From an uncultured Caryophanales bacterium (GTDB lineage: Bacteria; Bacillota_I; Bacilli_A; Acholeplasmatales; Anaeroplasmataceae): a stretch of 12,388 bases of DNA. This document shows positions 1 through 8,600 of the stretch, one piece after another (position 1 is the stretch's first letter; every line of letters begins with the position of its first letter). Location of the stretch: the NCBI GenBank assembly GCA_937885165.1, contig CAKZZJ010000122.1, positions 1 through 12,388 of the forward strand, written 5' to 3'. The translations under genes were made by a program, and so were the position numbers. The notes below the pieces were generated by a model. It had not been told where the DNA came from, made no database searches, and saw only the letters and a program-made list of their open reading frames with translations.

Positions 1-110
1 GATGCAAAATGTTACCTAGATTTTAATTTAAATTCTTTAGGTATATCTAAGGTTATTTCATTAGATATACCTAAAGAATTTAAATTAAAATCTAGGTAAC
101 ATTTTGCATC
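1..110. repeat. Perfect 50-bp inverted repeat (fold-back) at contig end
   Basis: Bases 1-50 are the exact reverse complement of bases 61-110, separated by a 10-base spacer (51-60). The right arm is ordinary coding sequence of the U32-like gene read on the minus strand; the left arm is the same sequence turned round, so the gene runs into its own antisense copy. The arms are identical, long and AT-rich, lie at the very end of the contig and have no U-tract, so this does not look like a terminator. A fold-back chimera, as produced during strand-displacement amplification or by palindromic misassembly, is the likeliest origin. Confidence 0.95.
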
Positions 111-458
111 TTCAGTGTTAGTAATCATTGTCTTAGGATCATATATCAGTCTTGATATGATATTTAAATCCATGCATAGATTAATGATACCTAAATCTGA
201 AGAATAAAATAATATTTCATTATCATCTTTATATTTTTCAATAAATGATTTAATATCAACAAATTCTTTTTCTCTAGATATTTTATCTATACCTAAAATT
301 ATCAATTTATTTTTCTTTTTTAAAACTTCAATAGCAGATTCGATATCTAAATTATTTTCATAATTAATAGCAAAAAAAGGAACCATTAAGATAGCTCCAT
401 CTAAATAATCTATATTATTTTTTAATTCTAAATTATTATAAATACTACTAATTATCAT
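12..458 (-). CDS. Peptidase U32-like protein, truncated by fold-back
   Basis: The frame opens at ATG 456-458 with an AAGGA-type ribosome binding site (464-467 on the plus strand) 5 bases upstream, 12 bases after the ffh stop, so it is probably the last visible gene of that transcription unit. Residues near 105-135 (YDPKTMITNTEDAKCYLDF followed by an LGISNEITL stretch) resemble the beta-strand and 'TN..DA..yl..G...ISNE' pattern of U32 peptidase/collagenase-like barrels. This assignment is from memory of the family and is moderate. About 135 residues are genuine. Beyond base 51 the frame enters the inverted copy, and the last 12 codons to the stop at 12 are an artefact of it. No catalytic residues can be judged because the C-terminal part is missing. 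Activity and substrate are unknown. Confidence 0.6.
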   Translation of the reverse strand: MIISSIYNNLELKNNIDYLDGAILMVPFFAINYENNLDIESAIEVLKKKNKLIILGIDKISREKEFVDIKSFIEKYKDDNEILFYSSDLGIINLCMDLNIISRLIYDPKTMITNTEDAKCYLDFNLNSLGISNEITLDIPKEFKLKSR

Positions 459-470
459 AATATTCCTTTT

Positions 471-1898
471 TTAATATCTAAAGGCTCCTTTATTTTTACC
501 TTTCCCTTTTTTATATTTAGGCTGAGACATACCAGGCATGTTTTGATAATTTCCTGCCTGAACCTGACTTGACAAACTCTTAGCTTGCTTTTCATCCATG
601 TTTTTCATCTGTTTCATAGATTTTTTCATCTGTACAAGAGTTTCTCTTAAACGATTGACTTCCTGAATAGGTCTACCTGAACCTTTGGCAATTCTATCTC
701 TCCTTTTGAAATCTTTATCGATAAGACTTGGATTTTTTCTTTCGGCCTCAGTCATTGAATAAATTATGGCCTCAATCTTATCAAGTGCCTTATCATCAAC
801 CTGAGAGATTGCATTCTTCATTTTACCCATGCCTGGAAGAAAACCTAATATTTTTGACATTGAGCCCATTCTTTTAATCATTTTGAACTGTTTTAAAAGA
901 TCATTATAATTAAATGAATCACTCATCATTCTTTCTGTTGCCTTTTCCATCTCATCTTCTGTGATGTTTTCAGTGACAGTATCAATTAATGTAAGTACAT
1001 CACCCATACCTAGAATTCTATCAGCAAGTCTATCTGGATAAAATATTTCTAATGTATCTAATTTTTCGCCATTTGATATTAATTTTATAGGTATACCTGT
1101 CATCTCTTTTATTGATAAGGCAGCACCACCTCTTGTATCGCCATCAAGCTTTGTCAAGATAATACCTGTTATATCTATTTGTGAATGAAATGATAAAGCA
1201 ACATTTACAGCATCCTGTCCTGCCATCGCATCTACAGTAAGTAATATTTCATCAGGCTTTGATATTTCTTTTACATCCTTTAATTCCTGCATTAATTCTT
1301 CATTTATTTGCAGACGACCAGCTGTATCGATTATTACTAAATCATAATCATTTTGGTATGCATATTTAAGGCCTTCTTCTACAATCTTTACGGCTTTTTC
1401 TTTAGTTCCCATCTGAAATACTGCAACATCTATCTGTTTACCTATAGTAACTAGCTGATCAATAGCTGCAGGACGATAAATATCTGCCGCAATCAAAAGG
1501 GGCTTTTTCTTTAATTTCTTACGATAATAAAGTGCCATCTTGCCTACTGCTGTAGTTTTACCAGCACCCTGTAAGCCAACTGCCATAATTACAGTTCTAC
1601 CTGTCTGCTTAATTTTTACTTCAGCAGCTTCATCACCAAGTGTCTTTCTTAATTCATCTCTTACAATCTTGACAACTTGTTGAGATGGGTTTAGACCCTT
1701 AAGGATTTTTTCACCAAGAGCTTGTTCTTTTATATTATTTAAAAATTTCTTTACAACTTTATAATTAACATCAGCCTCAAGCAAGGATAAACGGATATCC
1801 CTTAACATTTCTTCAATGTCATTTTCATTTAATTTACCTTTACCTGCTAGTCTTCTTAGGCCCATCTGTAATCTTTGGCTTAAGTTTTCAAATGCCAT
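471..1898 (-). CDS. ffh: Signal recognition particle protein Ffh (SRP54)
   Basis: This GTPase binds 4.5S/6S SRP RNA and signal sequences and delivers ribosomes translating membrane proteins to FtsY. At 475 aa it is full length. The N domain covers residues 1 to about 90. The G domain has the P-loop GLQGAGKT (108-115), the insertion-box segment DIYRPAAIDQL (139-149), DTAGR (191-195) and TKLDG (249-253). The methionine-rich M domain begins near 300 and carries the RNA-binding helix-turn-helix around KRMGS and SGRPIQEVNRL, then a Met/Lys/Gln-rich tail with a basic end. The ATG overlaps the ylxM stop by one base (TAATG, 1896-1900), and GGAG at 1908-1911 lies 9 bases upstream, so translation is probably coupled to ylxM. 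Nothing in it looks damaged. Confidence 0.97.
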   Translation of the reverse strand: MAFENLSQRLQMGLRRLAGKGKLNENDIEEMLRDIRLSLLEADVNYKVVKKFLNNIKEQALGEKILKGLNPSQQVVKIVRDELRKTLGDEAAEVKIKQTGRTVIMAVGLQGAGKTTAVGKMALYYRKKLKKKPLLIAADIYRPAAIDQLVTIGKQIDVAVFQMGTKEKAVKIVEEGLKYAYQNDYDLVIIDTAGRLQINEELMQELKDVKEISKPDEILLTVDAMAGQDAVNVALSFHSQIDITGIILTKLDGDTRGGAALSIKEMTGIPIKLISNGEKLDTLEIFYPDRLADRILGMGDVLTLIDTVTENITEDEMEKATERMMSDSFNYNDLLKQFKMIKRMGSMSKILGFLPGMGKMKNAISQVDDKALDKIEAIIYSMTEAERKNPSLIDKDFKRRDRIAKGSGRPIQEVNRLRETLVQMKKSMKQMKNMDEKQAKSLSSQVQAGNYQNMPGMSQPKYKKGKGKNKGAFRY

Positions 1899-2206
1899 TA
1901 TTCATCACTCCAAATTATATCTTCAATTTTATCTATGATATTTTTATCATCTGTTATTTTCATTAATTTATCAAATTTTTCAAGCAAATGTAGATTTTCT
2001 TCATAATAATATAAAACATCCACAGTTTTTTTAAGTTGATCAAAAATAGCATTTCTTGATATATGATAATTAGTAGCTATCTCTGATAATGATAAATCCA
2101 TATAATAATCCTCAAAATACATTTTTTGTTTTTCTGTTAAAAGATTATTATATAAGTCATATAAATTTATGATTTCATTTCTTTTTTTATTTTCCAAATC
2201 TTCCAT
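1898..2206 (-). CDS. ylxM: YlxM/p13-family SRP-associated helix-turn-helix protein
   Basis: This is a 102-aa acidic protein of usual length for the family. Residues about 20-65 (LTEKQ...YY..LSLSEIA..Y.ISRNAIFDQLKKT) form a sigma-70 region-4-like helix-turn-helix, the hallmark of YlxM (UPF0122). In Firmicutes the gene sits between ftsY and ffh, and in streptococci the protein has been reported to bind Ffh/SRP RNA and modulate SRP GTPase activity. The same gene order here makes the call firm. It starts 2 bases after the ftsY stop, with GAGGAA (2212-2217) inside the end of ftsY as ribosome binding site, and its stop overlaps the ffh start. The fold suggests nucleic-acid binding; the precise role is inferred from family and context. 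Confidence 0.93.
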   Translation of the reverse strand: MEDLENKKRNEIINLYDLYNNLLTEKQKMYFEDYYMDLSLSEIATNYHISRNAIFDQLKKTVDVLYYYEENLHLLEKFDKLMKITDDKNIIDKIEDIIWSDE

Positions 2207-2208
2207 AC

Positions 2209-3177
2209 TTATTCCTCAAAAAATTCAGCAAATAGGCCATAAAGATATTGTTCAATATCAAATACTTCTAAATCATCAATTCCTTCTCCTAAGCCTACAT
2301 ATTTAATAGGAATACCTAGTTCATGTCTTATCGCAAGTACGATTCCACCTTTTGATGTTCCATCAAGTTTAGTTAGTATTACACCTGATACTTCAGTTAC
2401 TTCTTTAAATACTTTAGCCTGACTCATACCATTTTGTCCTGTTGTCGCATCAATTACAAGTAAAGTTTCATGAGGTGCACCATCCAAATTAGTAGATAAG
2501 ACTCTTCTCATTTTTGATAATTCATTCATCAGATTAACTTTATTTTGCAATCTACCTGCAGTATCGCACAATAAGATATCATATTTTTCATCTTTGGCTT
2601 TTTTTATTGCATCAAACATTACACTTGATGGATCAGAACCTGCCTCTTTAGTAACAATATCAACTCCAACTCTTTTAGCCCAAATCGATAACTGTTCAAT
2701 AGCACCGGCCCTGAATGTATCTCCTGCTGCAAGCAATACTTTTTTTCCTTCTTTTTTATATTGATTTGCAATTTTGGCTATAGATGTAGTTTTACCGACG
2801 CCATTTACACCAACAAATAATATTACAGATAAGCCATCCGGATTTAAATTTAAATTCGCATTAACTATTTCGTTGTTAAGATACATCTCAAACATCTTAT
2901 CCATAATTAGTTCTTGCAAATCTAAAGGAGATTCAATTTTCTTGTTTTTTACTTCTTCTTTTAACCCATTTATGAAATCAATTACTGTATCTACACCAAT
3001 ATCTGCCATAATAAATACTTCTTCAAGTGAATCAAATAAATTATCATCTATCTTATCTGATTTAGAAAGTATTTCTTTTATTGTAGATAAAGCACCTTCT
3101 CTTGTCTTATGAAGGCCTAATTTATATTTTTCTTTTTTATTTTTTTCCTTTTTCTTAAAAAAATTAAATAAACCCAT
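2209..3177 (-). CDS. ftsY: SRP receptor GTPase FtsY
   Basis: This is the membrane-associated receptor that pairs with Ffh to hand translating ribosomes to the Sec translocon. It is 322 aa. A short start (MGLFNFFKKK...) combines a hydrophobic/aromatic patch with many lysines and likely acts as an amphipathic lipid-binding anchor. The long acidic A domain of enterobacterial FtsY is absent, as is usual in Gram-positives. The N domain covers about 20-110. G-domain motifs are GVNGVGKT (123-130), DTFRAGAIEQL (153-163), DTAGR (205-209), TKLDG (269-273) and the FtsY-type GLGEGIDDL (295-303), which separates it from Ffh. ATG at 3175-3177 has GAGG 8 bases upstream. It is the first gene of the ftsY-ylxM-ffh unit, with its own promoter. 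Confidence 0.96.
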   Translation of the reverse strand: MGLFNFFKKKEKNKKEKYKLGLHKTREGALSTIKEILSKSDKIDDNLFDSLEEVFIMADIGVDTVIDFINGLKEEVKNKKIESPLDLQELIMDKMFEMYLNNEIVNANLNLNPDGLSVILFVGVNGVGKTTSIAKIANQYKKEGKKVLLAAGDTFRAGAIEQLSIWAKRVGVDIVTKEAGSDPSSVMFDAIKKAKDEKYDILLCDTAGRLQNKVNLMNELSKMRRVLSTNLDGAPHETLLVIDATTGQNGMSQAKVFKEVTEVSGVILTKLDGTSKGGIVLAIRHELGIPIKYVGLGEGIDDLEVFDIEQYLYGLFAEFFEE

Positions 3178-3183
3178 GATTTT

Positions 3184-3216
3184 AACCTCAGATAAACACT
3201 ATTTGTTATTATACCA
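3184..3216 (-). promoter_or_regulatory. Extended -10 promoter and RBS of the ftsY-ylxM-ffh unit
   Basis: On the minus strand a TGGTATAAT element (plus 3208-3216) matches the extended -10 consensus TGnTATAAT exactly. No convincing -35 hexamer lies 17-18 bases upstream; that space is the T-tract of the preceding terminator. The expected start point is about 7 bases past the -10, leaving a leader of only about 25 bases that holds the Shine-Dalgarno TGAGGTT (plus 3184-3190). It lies between a terminator and the first SRP gene, which supports it. No start has been mapped. Confidence 0.7.
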
Positions 3217-3247
3217 TAAAAAATAAAAATAGGCACTATACCTATTT
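3217..3247 (-). terminator. Rho-independent terminator of topA
   Basis: Read on the minus strand, a 7-bp stem AAATAGG/CCTATTT (arms 3241-3247 and 3227-3233, loop of 7 bases) starts 6 bases after the topA stop and is followed directly by TTTATTTTTTAT. The stem is AT-rich and weak, but the position and T-tract are typical of low-GC bacteria. The T-tract runs up to the -10 element of the ftsY promoter. Confidence 0.75.
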
Positions 3248-3253
3248 AAATTT

Positions 3254-5662
3254 TTAAGATAATTTTTTTAGCATTTCGTTATATTCTTCTAATGATACAA
3301 CGTTTTTGCATTTAGGATATCTAGAGCATGCATAAAACTCTTTGCCTTTGTTCTTTCCACTTTTGGCAACCCTTTTAACTAAATTGCCGCTTCCACATTT
3401 AGGGCATAATATATTATTACTATTTTCTTCTTTTATGATATTCCTATTATCGTGGTTATAACAATATATATTTTTATTAGCATCGATAAACATAGGCATG
3501 CCGCATATTGGGCACAATTCATCTACGGCCTTATCATTTATTATAATTGAGCATTCTTTATTCGGACATAAATAGAAATGGTTGTTCTTATGTGCTCCTC
3601 TTTTGGCTACTTTGATTGTAAGATAAGCTTTTCTACATTTTGGACACAGCAAATCCGTTTTTTCAAAACATTTTTCACTGCAATATTTATTATTATATTT
3701 ATCAACAAGCATTATAGCCCCGCAGTTAGGACATATATCATTAATAGGTAAATCATTATAGATAGTTTTACATTCAGGATAATTTTCACATGCATAATAA
3801 GTCTGTTTAGTTTTTTGATTATATCTTTCTAATAAATTACCACCGCAGTTAGGGCATCTAACTCCGATAAATTTCTTTTCTTCCTCTTCTTTTTTGATGT
3901 ATTTACATTCAGGATAATTACTACAGGCTGTAAATTCACCATATTTGGATGATCTAATAACTAGGTGATTACCACAGATTGGACACAATTCATCTAAAAT
4001 TATAGGATATTTCTTTTCCATGTTTTTTACAGCATTATCAAATAAAGGAATAAATGAATTGTAAAATTCTTCCATTTCTGTTAGTTTTGATTTTTCACCT
4101 TTAGCAATCAAATCAAGGTCATTTTCCATTTTTGCAGTATATTTAACATTGATGATGTCTGAAAAATATTCATCAAGATTTTTAGCAGTCAAAATACCTT
4201 GGTTTGTAGGAATCAAACTTTTCTTTTCTAGTTCCACATAATTTCTTTTAAGAAGTGTCTCAATAGTCTGGGCATATGTTGAAGGTCTTCCTATACCAAG
4301 TGCTTCCATATCCTTTACTAATGATGCTTCAGTATATCTTGATTTTGGTTCTGTTTTCTTTTCATCAATTTTTATTTCACCAGCGTTATAATATTTTCCT
4401 AATTCAAAATTAGGTAGTATTTTATCTTCTTCCTCTTTTTTTGAATTAAGAATTTGATAACCATCAAAGATTAGTTTTAGCCCAGTTGTCTCAAATGTTG
4501 AATCTGTATTTGCAAATTCAACCTTAGTTTCACTATAGATACTATCAGACATTAAAGATGATAAAGCACGATGATAAATTAAATTATATAATCTATATTC
4601 ATCACTTGATAAATATGGTTTTACATCATTAGGTTTTAAATATATTGATGTGGGTCTTATTGCCTCATGGGCATCCTGCATACCTTTTTGTTCATGATTT
4701 TTAACATGACCTAAATAGCGAGTTCCATAAGTCTCTAAAATATAATTTGATGTCTCATTAACAAATTCATTCGATAATCTTGTTGAATCTGTTCTCATAT
4801 AAGTGATTAAACCATGTCTTTCATCTTTTAAATTCTTACCTTCATATAGACTCTGAGCGGCTCTCATAGTTCTTGTAGGTGTGAAATTTAAAATATTTGC
4901 TGCATCCTGTTCTAATGTTGATGTAGTATATGCAGGTTTAGATTTTCTTACTACTTCCTTATTGTCGATATTTATAACCTTAAATGATAATAATCTATTT
5001 TTTAAATTTTCAAGGATAGATCTATCAGTAATTTTATTCTTAGAATCAACCTTTTTTCCATTAACTGATGTGAGCTTTAATGCTGAATTATTAATTAAAG
5101 CTGTCATTTCATAATAAATAACAGGTATAAATGCATTTATTTCTTCTTCTAAATCAACAGTAAGCTTTAAAACTGCAGACTGAACTCTACCCGCACTAAG
5201 CGAATTTATTTTTCTTTTTAATAATTTAGATAACTTGAATCCTAAGATTCTATCTATCATACGTCTAGCTTCTTGTGATTCAACCAAATTAAGATCTATT
5301 TTATGTGGATCATTTAAAGCTTTTAAAACAGCTTTTTTGGTTATTTCATGAAATTCTATTCTATTGTTTGAATTTAAATCCAAATCCAAAACCTTAGCTA
5401 GATGATAAGCTATAGCTTCTCCTTCTCTATCAGGGTCGGTTGCAAGAAATACTTCTTTACCTTTGCATACCTTTTTTAAATCTAGAACAAGTGATTCCTT
5501 CTCAGGCGCGATTTTATAATTAGGAATAAATCCATTTTCGATATCTATTCCCAAGCCATCATGACCTGTAGTTGCAAGTTCAGTAATATGACCTTTAGAC
5601 GAATATACCAAATAATCTTTACCTAAATATGATTTAATTGTGTTTGATTTTGATGGTGATTC
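3254..5662 (-). CDS. topA: DNA topoisomerase I, N-terminus missing at chimeric join
   Basis: Type IA topoisomerase that relaxes negative supercoils. The frame continues past the TTG at 5609-5611 into SPSKSNTIKSYLGKDYL, the conserved TopA start, and loses homology after the Glu of the expected VESPSK (codon 5660-5662). About 6-8 codons and the start are therefore missing, and TTG 5611 is not the true start. Numbered from that TTG, the Toprim acidic motif DPDREGE is at 59-65, SAGRVQS at 139-145, and the active-site Tyr is 271 in ITYMRTDSTR (codon 4799-4801). The C-terminus has six zinc-ribbon-like modules: Cys 543/546/563/569, 586/589/608/614, 627/630/644/648, 656/659/682/687, 700/703/717 with His720, and 736/739/762/768. 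The remaining 785 codons are undamaged. Downstream are its terminator and ftsY. Confidence 0.93.
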   Translation of the reverse strand, partial: ESPSKSNTIKSYLGKDYLVYSSKGHITELATTGHDGLGIDIENGFIPNYKIAPEKESLVLDLKKVCKGKEVFLATDPDREGEAIAYHLAKVLDLDLNSNNRIEFHEITKKAVLKALNDPHKIDLNLVESQEARRMIDRILGFKLSKLLKRKINSLSAGRVQSAVLKLTVDLEEEINAFIPVIYYEMTALINNSALKLTSVNGKKVDSKNKITDRSILENLKNRLLSFKVINIDNKEVVRKSKPAYTTSTLEQDAANILNFTPTRTMRAAQSLYEGKNLKDERHGLITYMRTDSTRLSNEFVNETSNYILETYGTRYLGHVKNHEQKGMQDAHEAIRPTSIYLKPNDVKPYLSSDEYRLYNLIYHRALSSLMSDSIYSETKVEFANTDSTFETTGLKLIFDGYQILNSKKEEEDKILPNFELGKYYNAGEIKIDEKKTEPKSRYTEASLVKDMEALGIGRPSTYAQTIETLLKRNYVELEKKSLIPTNQGILTAKNLDEYFSDIINVKYTAKMENDLDLIAKGEKSKLTEMEEFYNSFIPLFDNAVKNMEKKYPIILDELCPICGNHLVIRSSKYGEFTACSNYPECKYIKKEEEEKKFIGVRCPNCGGNLLERYNQKTKQTYYACENYPECKTIYNDLPINDICPNCGAIMLVDKYNNKYCSEKCFEKTDLLCPKCRKAYLTIKVAKRGAHKNNHFYLCPNKECSIIINDKAVDELCPICGMPMFIDANKNIYCYNHDNRNIIKEENSNNILCPKCGSGNLVKRVAKSGKNKGKEFYACSRYPKCKNVVSLEEYNEMLKKLS

Positions 5663-8600
5663 AGATTCGGAAAAAGAATTTTTGAATGAAAATACAAAAG
5701 AAGAAATTTCATTAAAAATTGATCAAATTTATAATGATTATAATAAAAATATAAGCATTTATAAATTATCTAAATTATGTAGAATAATAGGAATTTTAAT
5801 AAGCAAATATGGAAATACTTATATTGATGATATAATTAATGTTGCAAAGTTTTTAACATTTTCAGAAAACAAAAATATCAAATTAAATGAAGATTTTAAA
5901 GAAAAAATAATAGGACAATATCCCCAAGAAGTTAAATTAAATGAAGAGGAAATTTTCTTCTTTAAAGTTTCAAGTGAAATTGGCGACTTTTTTGCTCTTT
6001 TATATATTTGCTTTATTACTCATACCCATTTATGTATTGAAGGAAAAACAGGGATAGGGAAAACTGCCTGTGCTAAAGCTTTTTCTGAAATATTGAAAAA
6101 GCTTTATGAGATTGACAATTATAAGATATTTTCATTTAATAACGAGACAGTTCCTCACGATTTTTATGGCTCTTTAACTTTGAATGAAAATAAAAATATT
6201 ACTTTCTATAATGGAGTTTTATCAGATTGTATTTTATTAAGAAGTATTTTTATTGCAGATGAATTAAATTTAACATCTGAAGAAACAATGAATTCTTTAG
6301 GGCCTGTTTTAGAAGAGAATTTTAATTATAAAATATATTTTCCTGGTCTAAATATAAGAGAAAAAATAAATAATAAATTCTTATTTGTTTCTTGCCAAAA
6401 TTTATCAACTACATTAGGGAGAAAAAAATTTACAAATTTACTTAAATCTAGATTGAAACAAGTTTCTTATCCTGAGCAAAATATTAATAGAATAAAAGAT
6501 TTTGAGAATATTTGTGAAAATATGAATAGATCTTTAAATAATAGCATTGGTAATTCACATAATTTTAAAAATGAACAAGCAAGAAAAATAGGAAGATTTA
6601 TCCTCAAATTTAATGAAAAGAATGAAGGACTTATTTATAATTTAAATTTTAGAGATGTTAAAAAAATTTTAAAGAGAGAATATTATCAGGAAAAAAATAC
6701 TAAATATTATCAAGGGTTTAATTTGTATAATAATATTTTATTATATATTATGTCTCAGACAAAAGAAGAAGATAAAAATAAAATGTCAAAATATTTAATA
6801 AATTTATTGGCGGAAATATTCAATGAGAGAAATTATGATTATGATTATGATTACAATAGAGATTTTTATTTTGAAATTGCCCTTAACGGCAGCAATAATA
6901 GCAAAATATCTGAAAAAATAAAAGTAGAATTACAAGATATTTATGATTCTGAAGCAAAATTTATAGAAGAAAATGGAATAATTTATTTATCAAAAGGGAA
7001 GTGCAAAATTAATGTTAATAATATTTTGACTGAAACTGACAAAAAAAATATTTTAGATTATAATAAATTAAATACCTTTTTGGAAAGTTTATTTTTATCT
7101 AAATTAGCTTTAAATGATGAACCATTACTTATATTAGGTGATACAGGATATAAAACATATTTATCAGAAAAATTATTGACTAGTAAACCTTCAATTATTA
7201 ATCTTAATTCAAAAATAAAATTAAATTATTTATTAGGTTCATCTATGTTTTTCAGTAGGAAAGAAGCAGGTGAATTCTATCTTAAAAATATCTTAAACAT
7301 AGTAATTGATGATTATGATAAAAATGAAAAATTTAATTATTTTAAACAATATATAAATGAAAAAGGAAAAATTACTGATAATGAAATTAAAGAAAGATTG
7401 AATAGTGATATTATCAAATATGAAAACCTTGAAAAGGAGAAATATAAATATAAAATTTCTCATAAATTTTTTGAGAAATTAATAAATGATGTAAATAAAA
7501 ATCAGAATATAATTTTAGAAAATATTGTCCTAGAATATAATCCTGGTTTAATCACATATTCCTATTTAGGAAATGAAAATATTATATTAAAAAATTTATC
7601 ATATTTAGAAACTTCAATTGTTGAAAGATTTAATGAACTATTTTCAGAATCTCAAATAATAACTCTAAATGAAGACATCCATAAAACATTTACTGAAAAA
7701 GATGACAAAATTTTAAAATTTAACCATATAAGAATAATTGCCACATCATATCCTGAATATGAAAGTAAATTATCAGAAGCAATCGCTTCTAGATTCACTA
7801 TATTACAAGTGAATTCTTATAATGAACAAGAAGAGAATATAATGTTGAAATTATATTCAAAAGAAAATAATCTTAAGATAAAAGAAACAGTATTAAAAGT
7901 ATTGGAAGATTTTTTTTTTGATTATAAAAATACCTTTAATAAAAAAATATATATTAATCAAAAACTAAATATTTTGAATATTCTTTCTTGTTTTAATAAT
8001 ACAGAAAAAAATGAAGTAAAAAATGCAAAACTAACTTTGTTTTTATTAATGAAAAATTCATTCAACAATAAAAAAGAATCAAACATTAAAAAACTAAAAG
8101 AAATATTAGATGAGAATTTTGAAGAATGTAAAAAAGGAGAAGAACCCTTTACAAAAATGGAAGAAGATGGCCGTGAATGTATTCTATCAAAAATAACAAA
8201 ATTGCATTTAGAAATAAATAAGCGAAGTGACTCAAGAATTCAAAAAGAAAGAATTTTTTTTCATAAAGATTTTTCAGAATTATTAAATATAATTCATTTT
8301 TCAATATTCTGCAAAACTGGATTAATTATAGAAGGAATGGATGGTCAAGGGAAAAAAACTGCTATAAAATACATAGCTAGCTTATTAGGATATAATTTAT
8401 TAAATATATATTTAAATGAATCTACAAAAATTGAAGATATTTTAGGGAATTTTGCATTTGATAATGATGATAATAATGAATTAAAAATGGTAAATGTTAG
8501 AACAGATTTTATCTCATCTTTAAATAAAAAAAATTATAAAATAATAATATTTCATAATGTCAATAAAGCTAATTCTTCCATTATTGAATTAATAACTGAT

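Noticed and set aside
1..110. Fold-back read as a transcription terminator or a transposon end
   Set aside because: The 50-bp arms copy coding sequence exactly, there is no U-tract, no target-site duplication and no transposase nearby.
2774..3112. Plus-strand open frame of 112 codons inside ftsY
   Set aside because: It lies wholly antisense to conserved FtsY N/G-domain sequence and has a Ser/Phe/Ile-rich shadow composition with no ribosome binding site or recognisable motif.
4881..5114. Plus-strand open frame of 77 codons inside topA
   Set aside because: Antisense to well-conserved TopA sequence, with no independent coding signs.
5609..5611. TTG as the start codon of topA
   Set aside because: The conserved TopA N-terminal motif SPSKSNTIKSYLGKDY continues in frame upstream of it, so the true start lay beyond the join.
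5640..5642. GTG as the start codon of the AAA protein
   Set aside because: It sits in antisense topA sequence on the bacterial side of the join, with no ribosome binding site of its own, and the protein clearly needs residues before its first P-loop.
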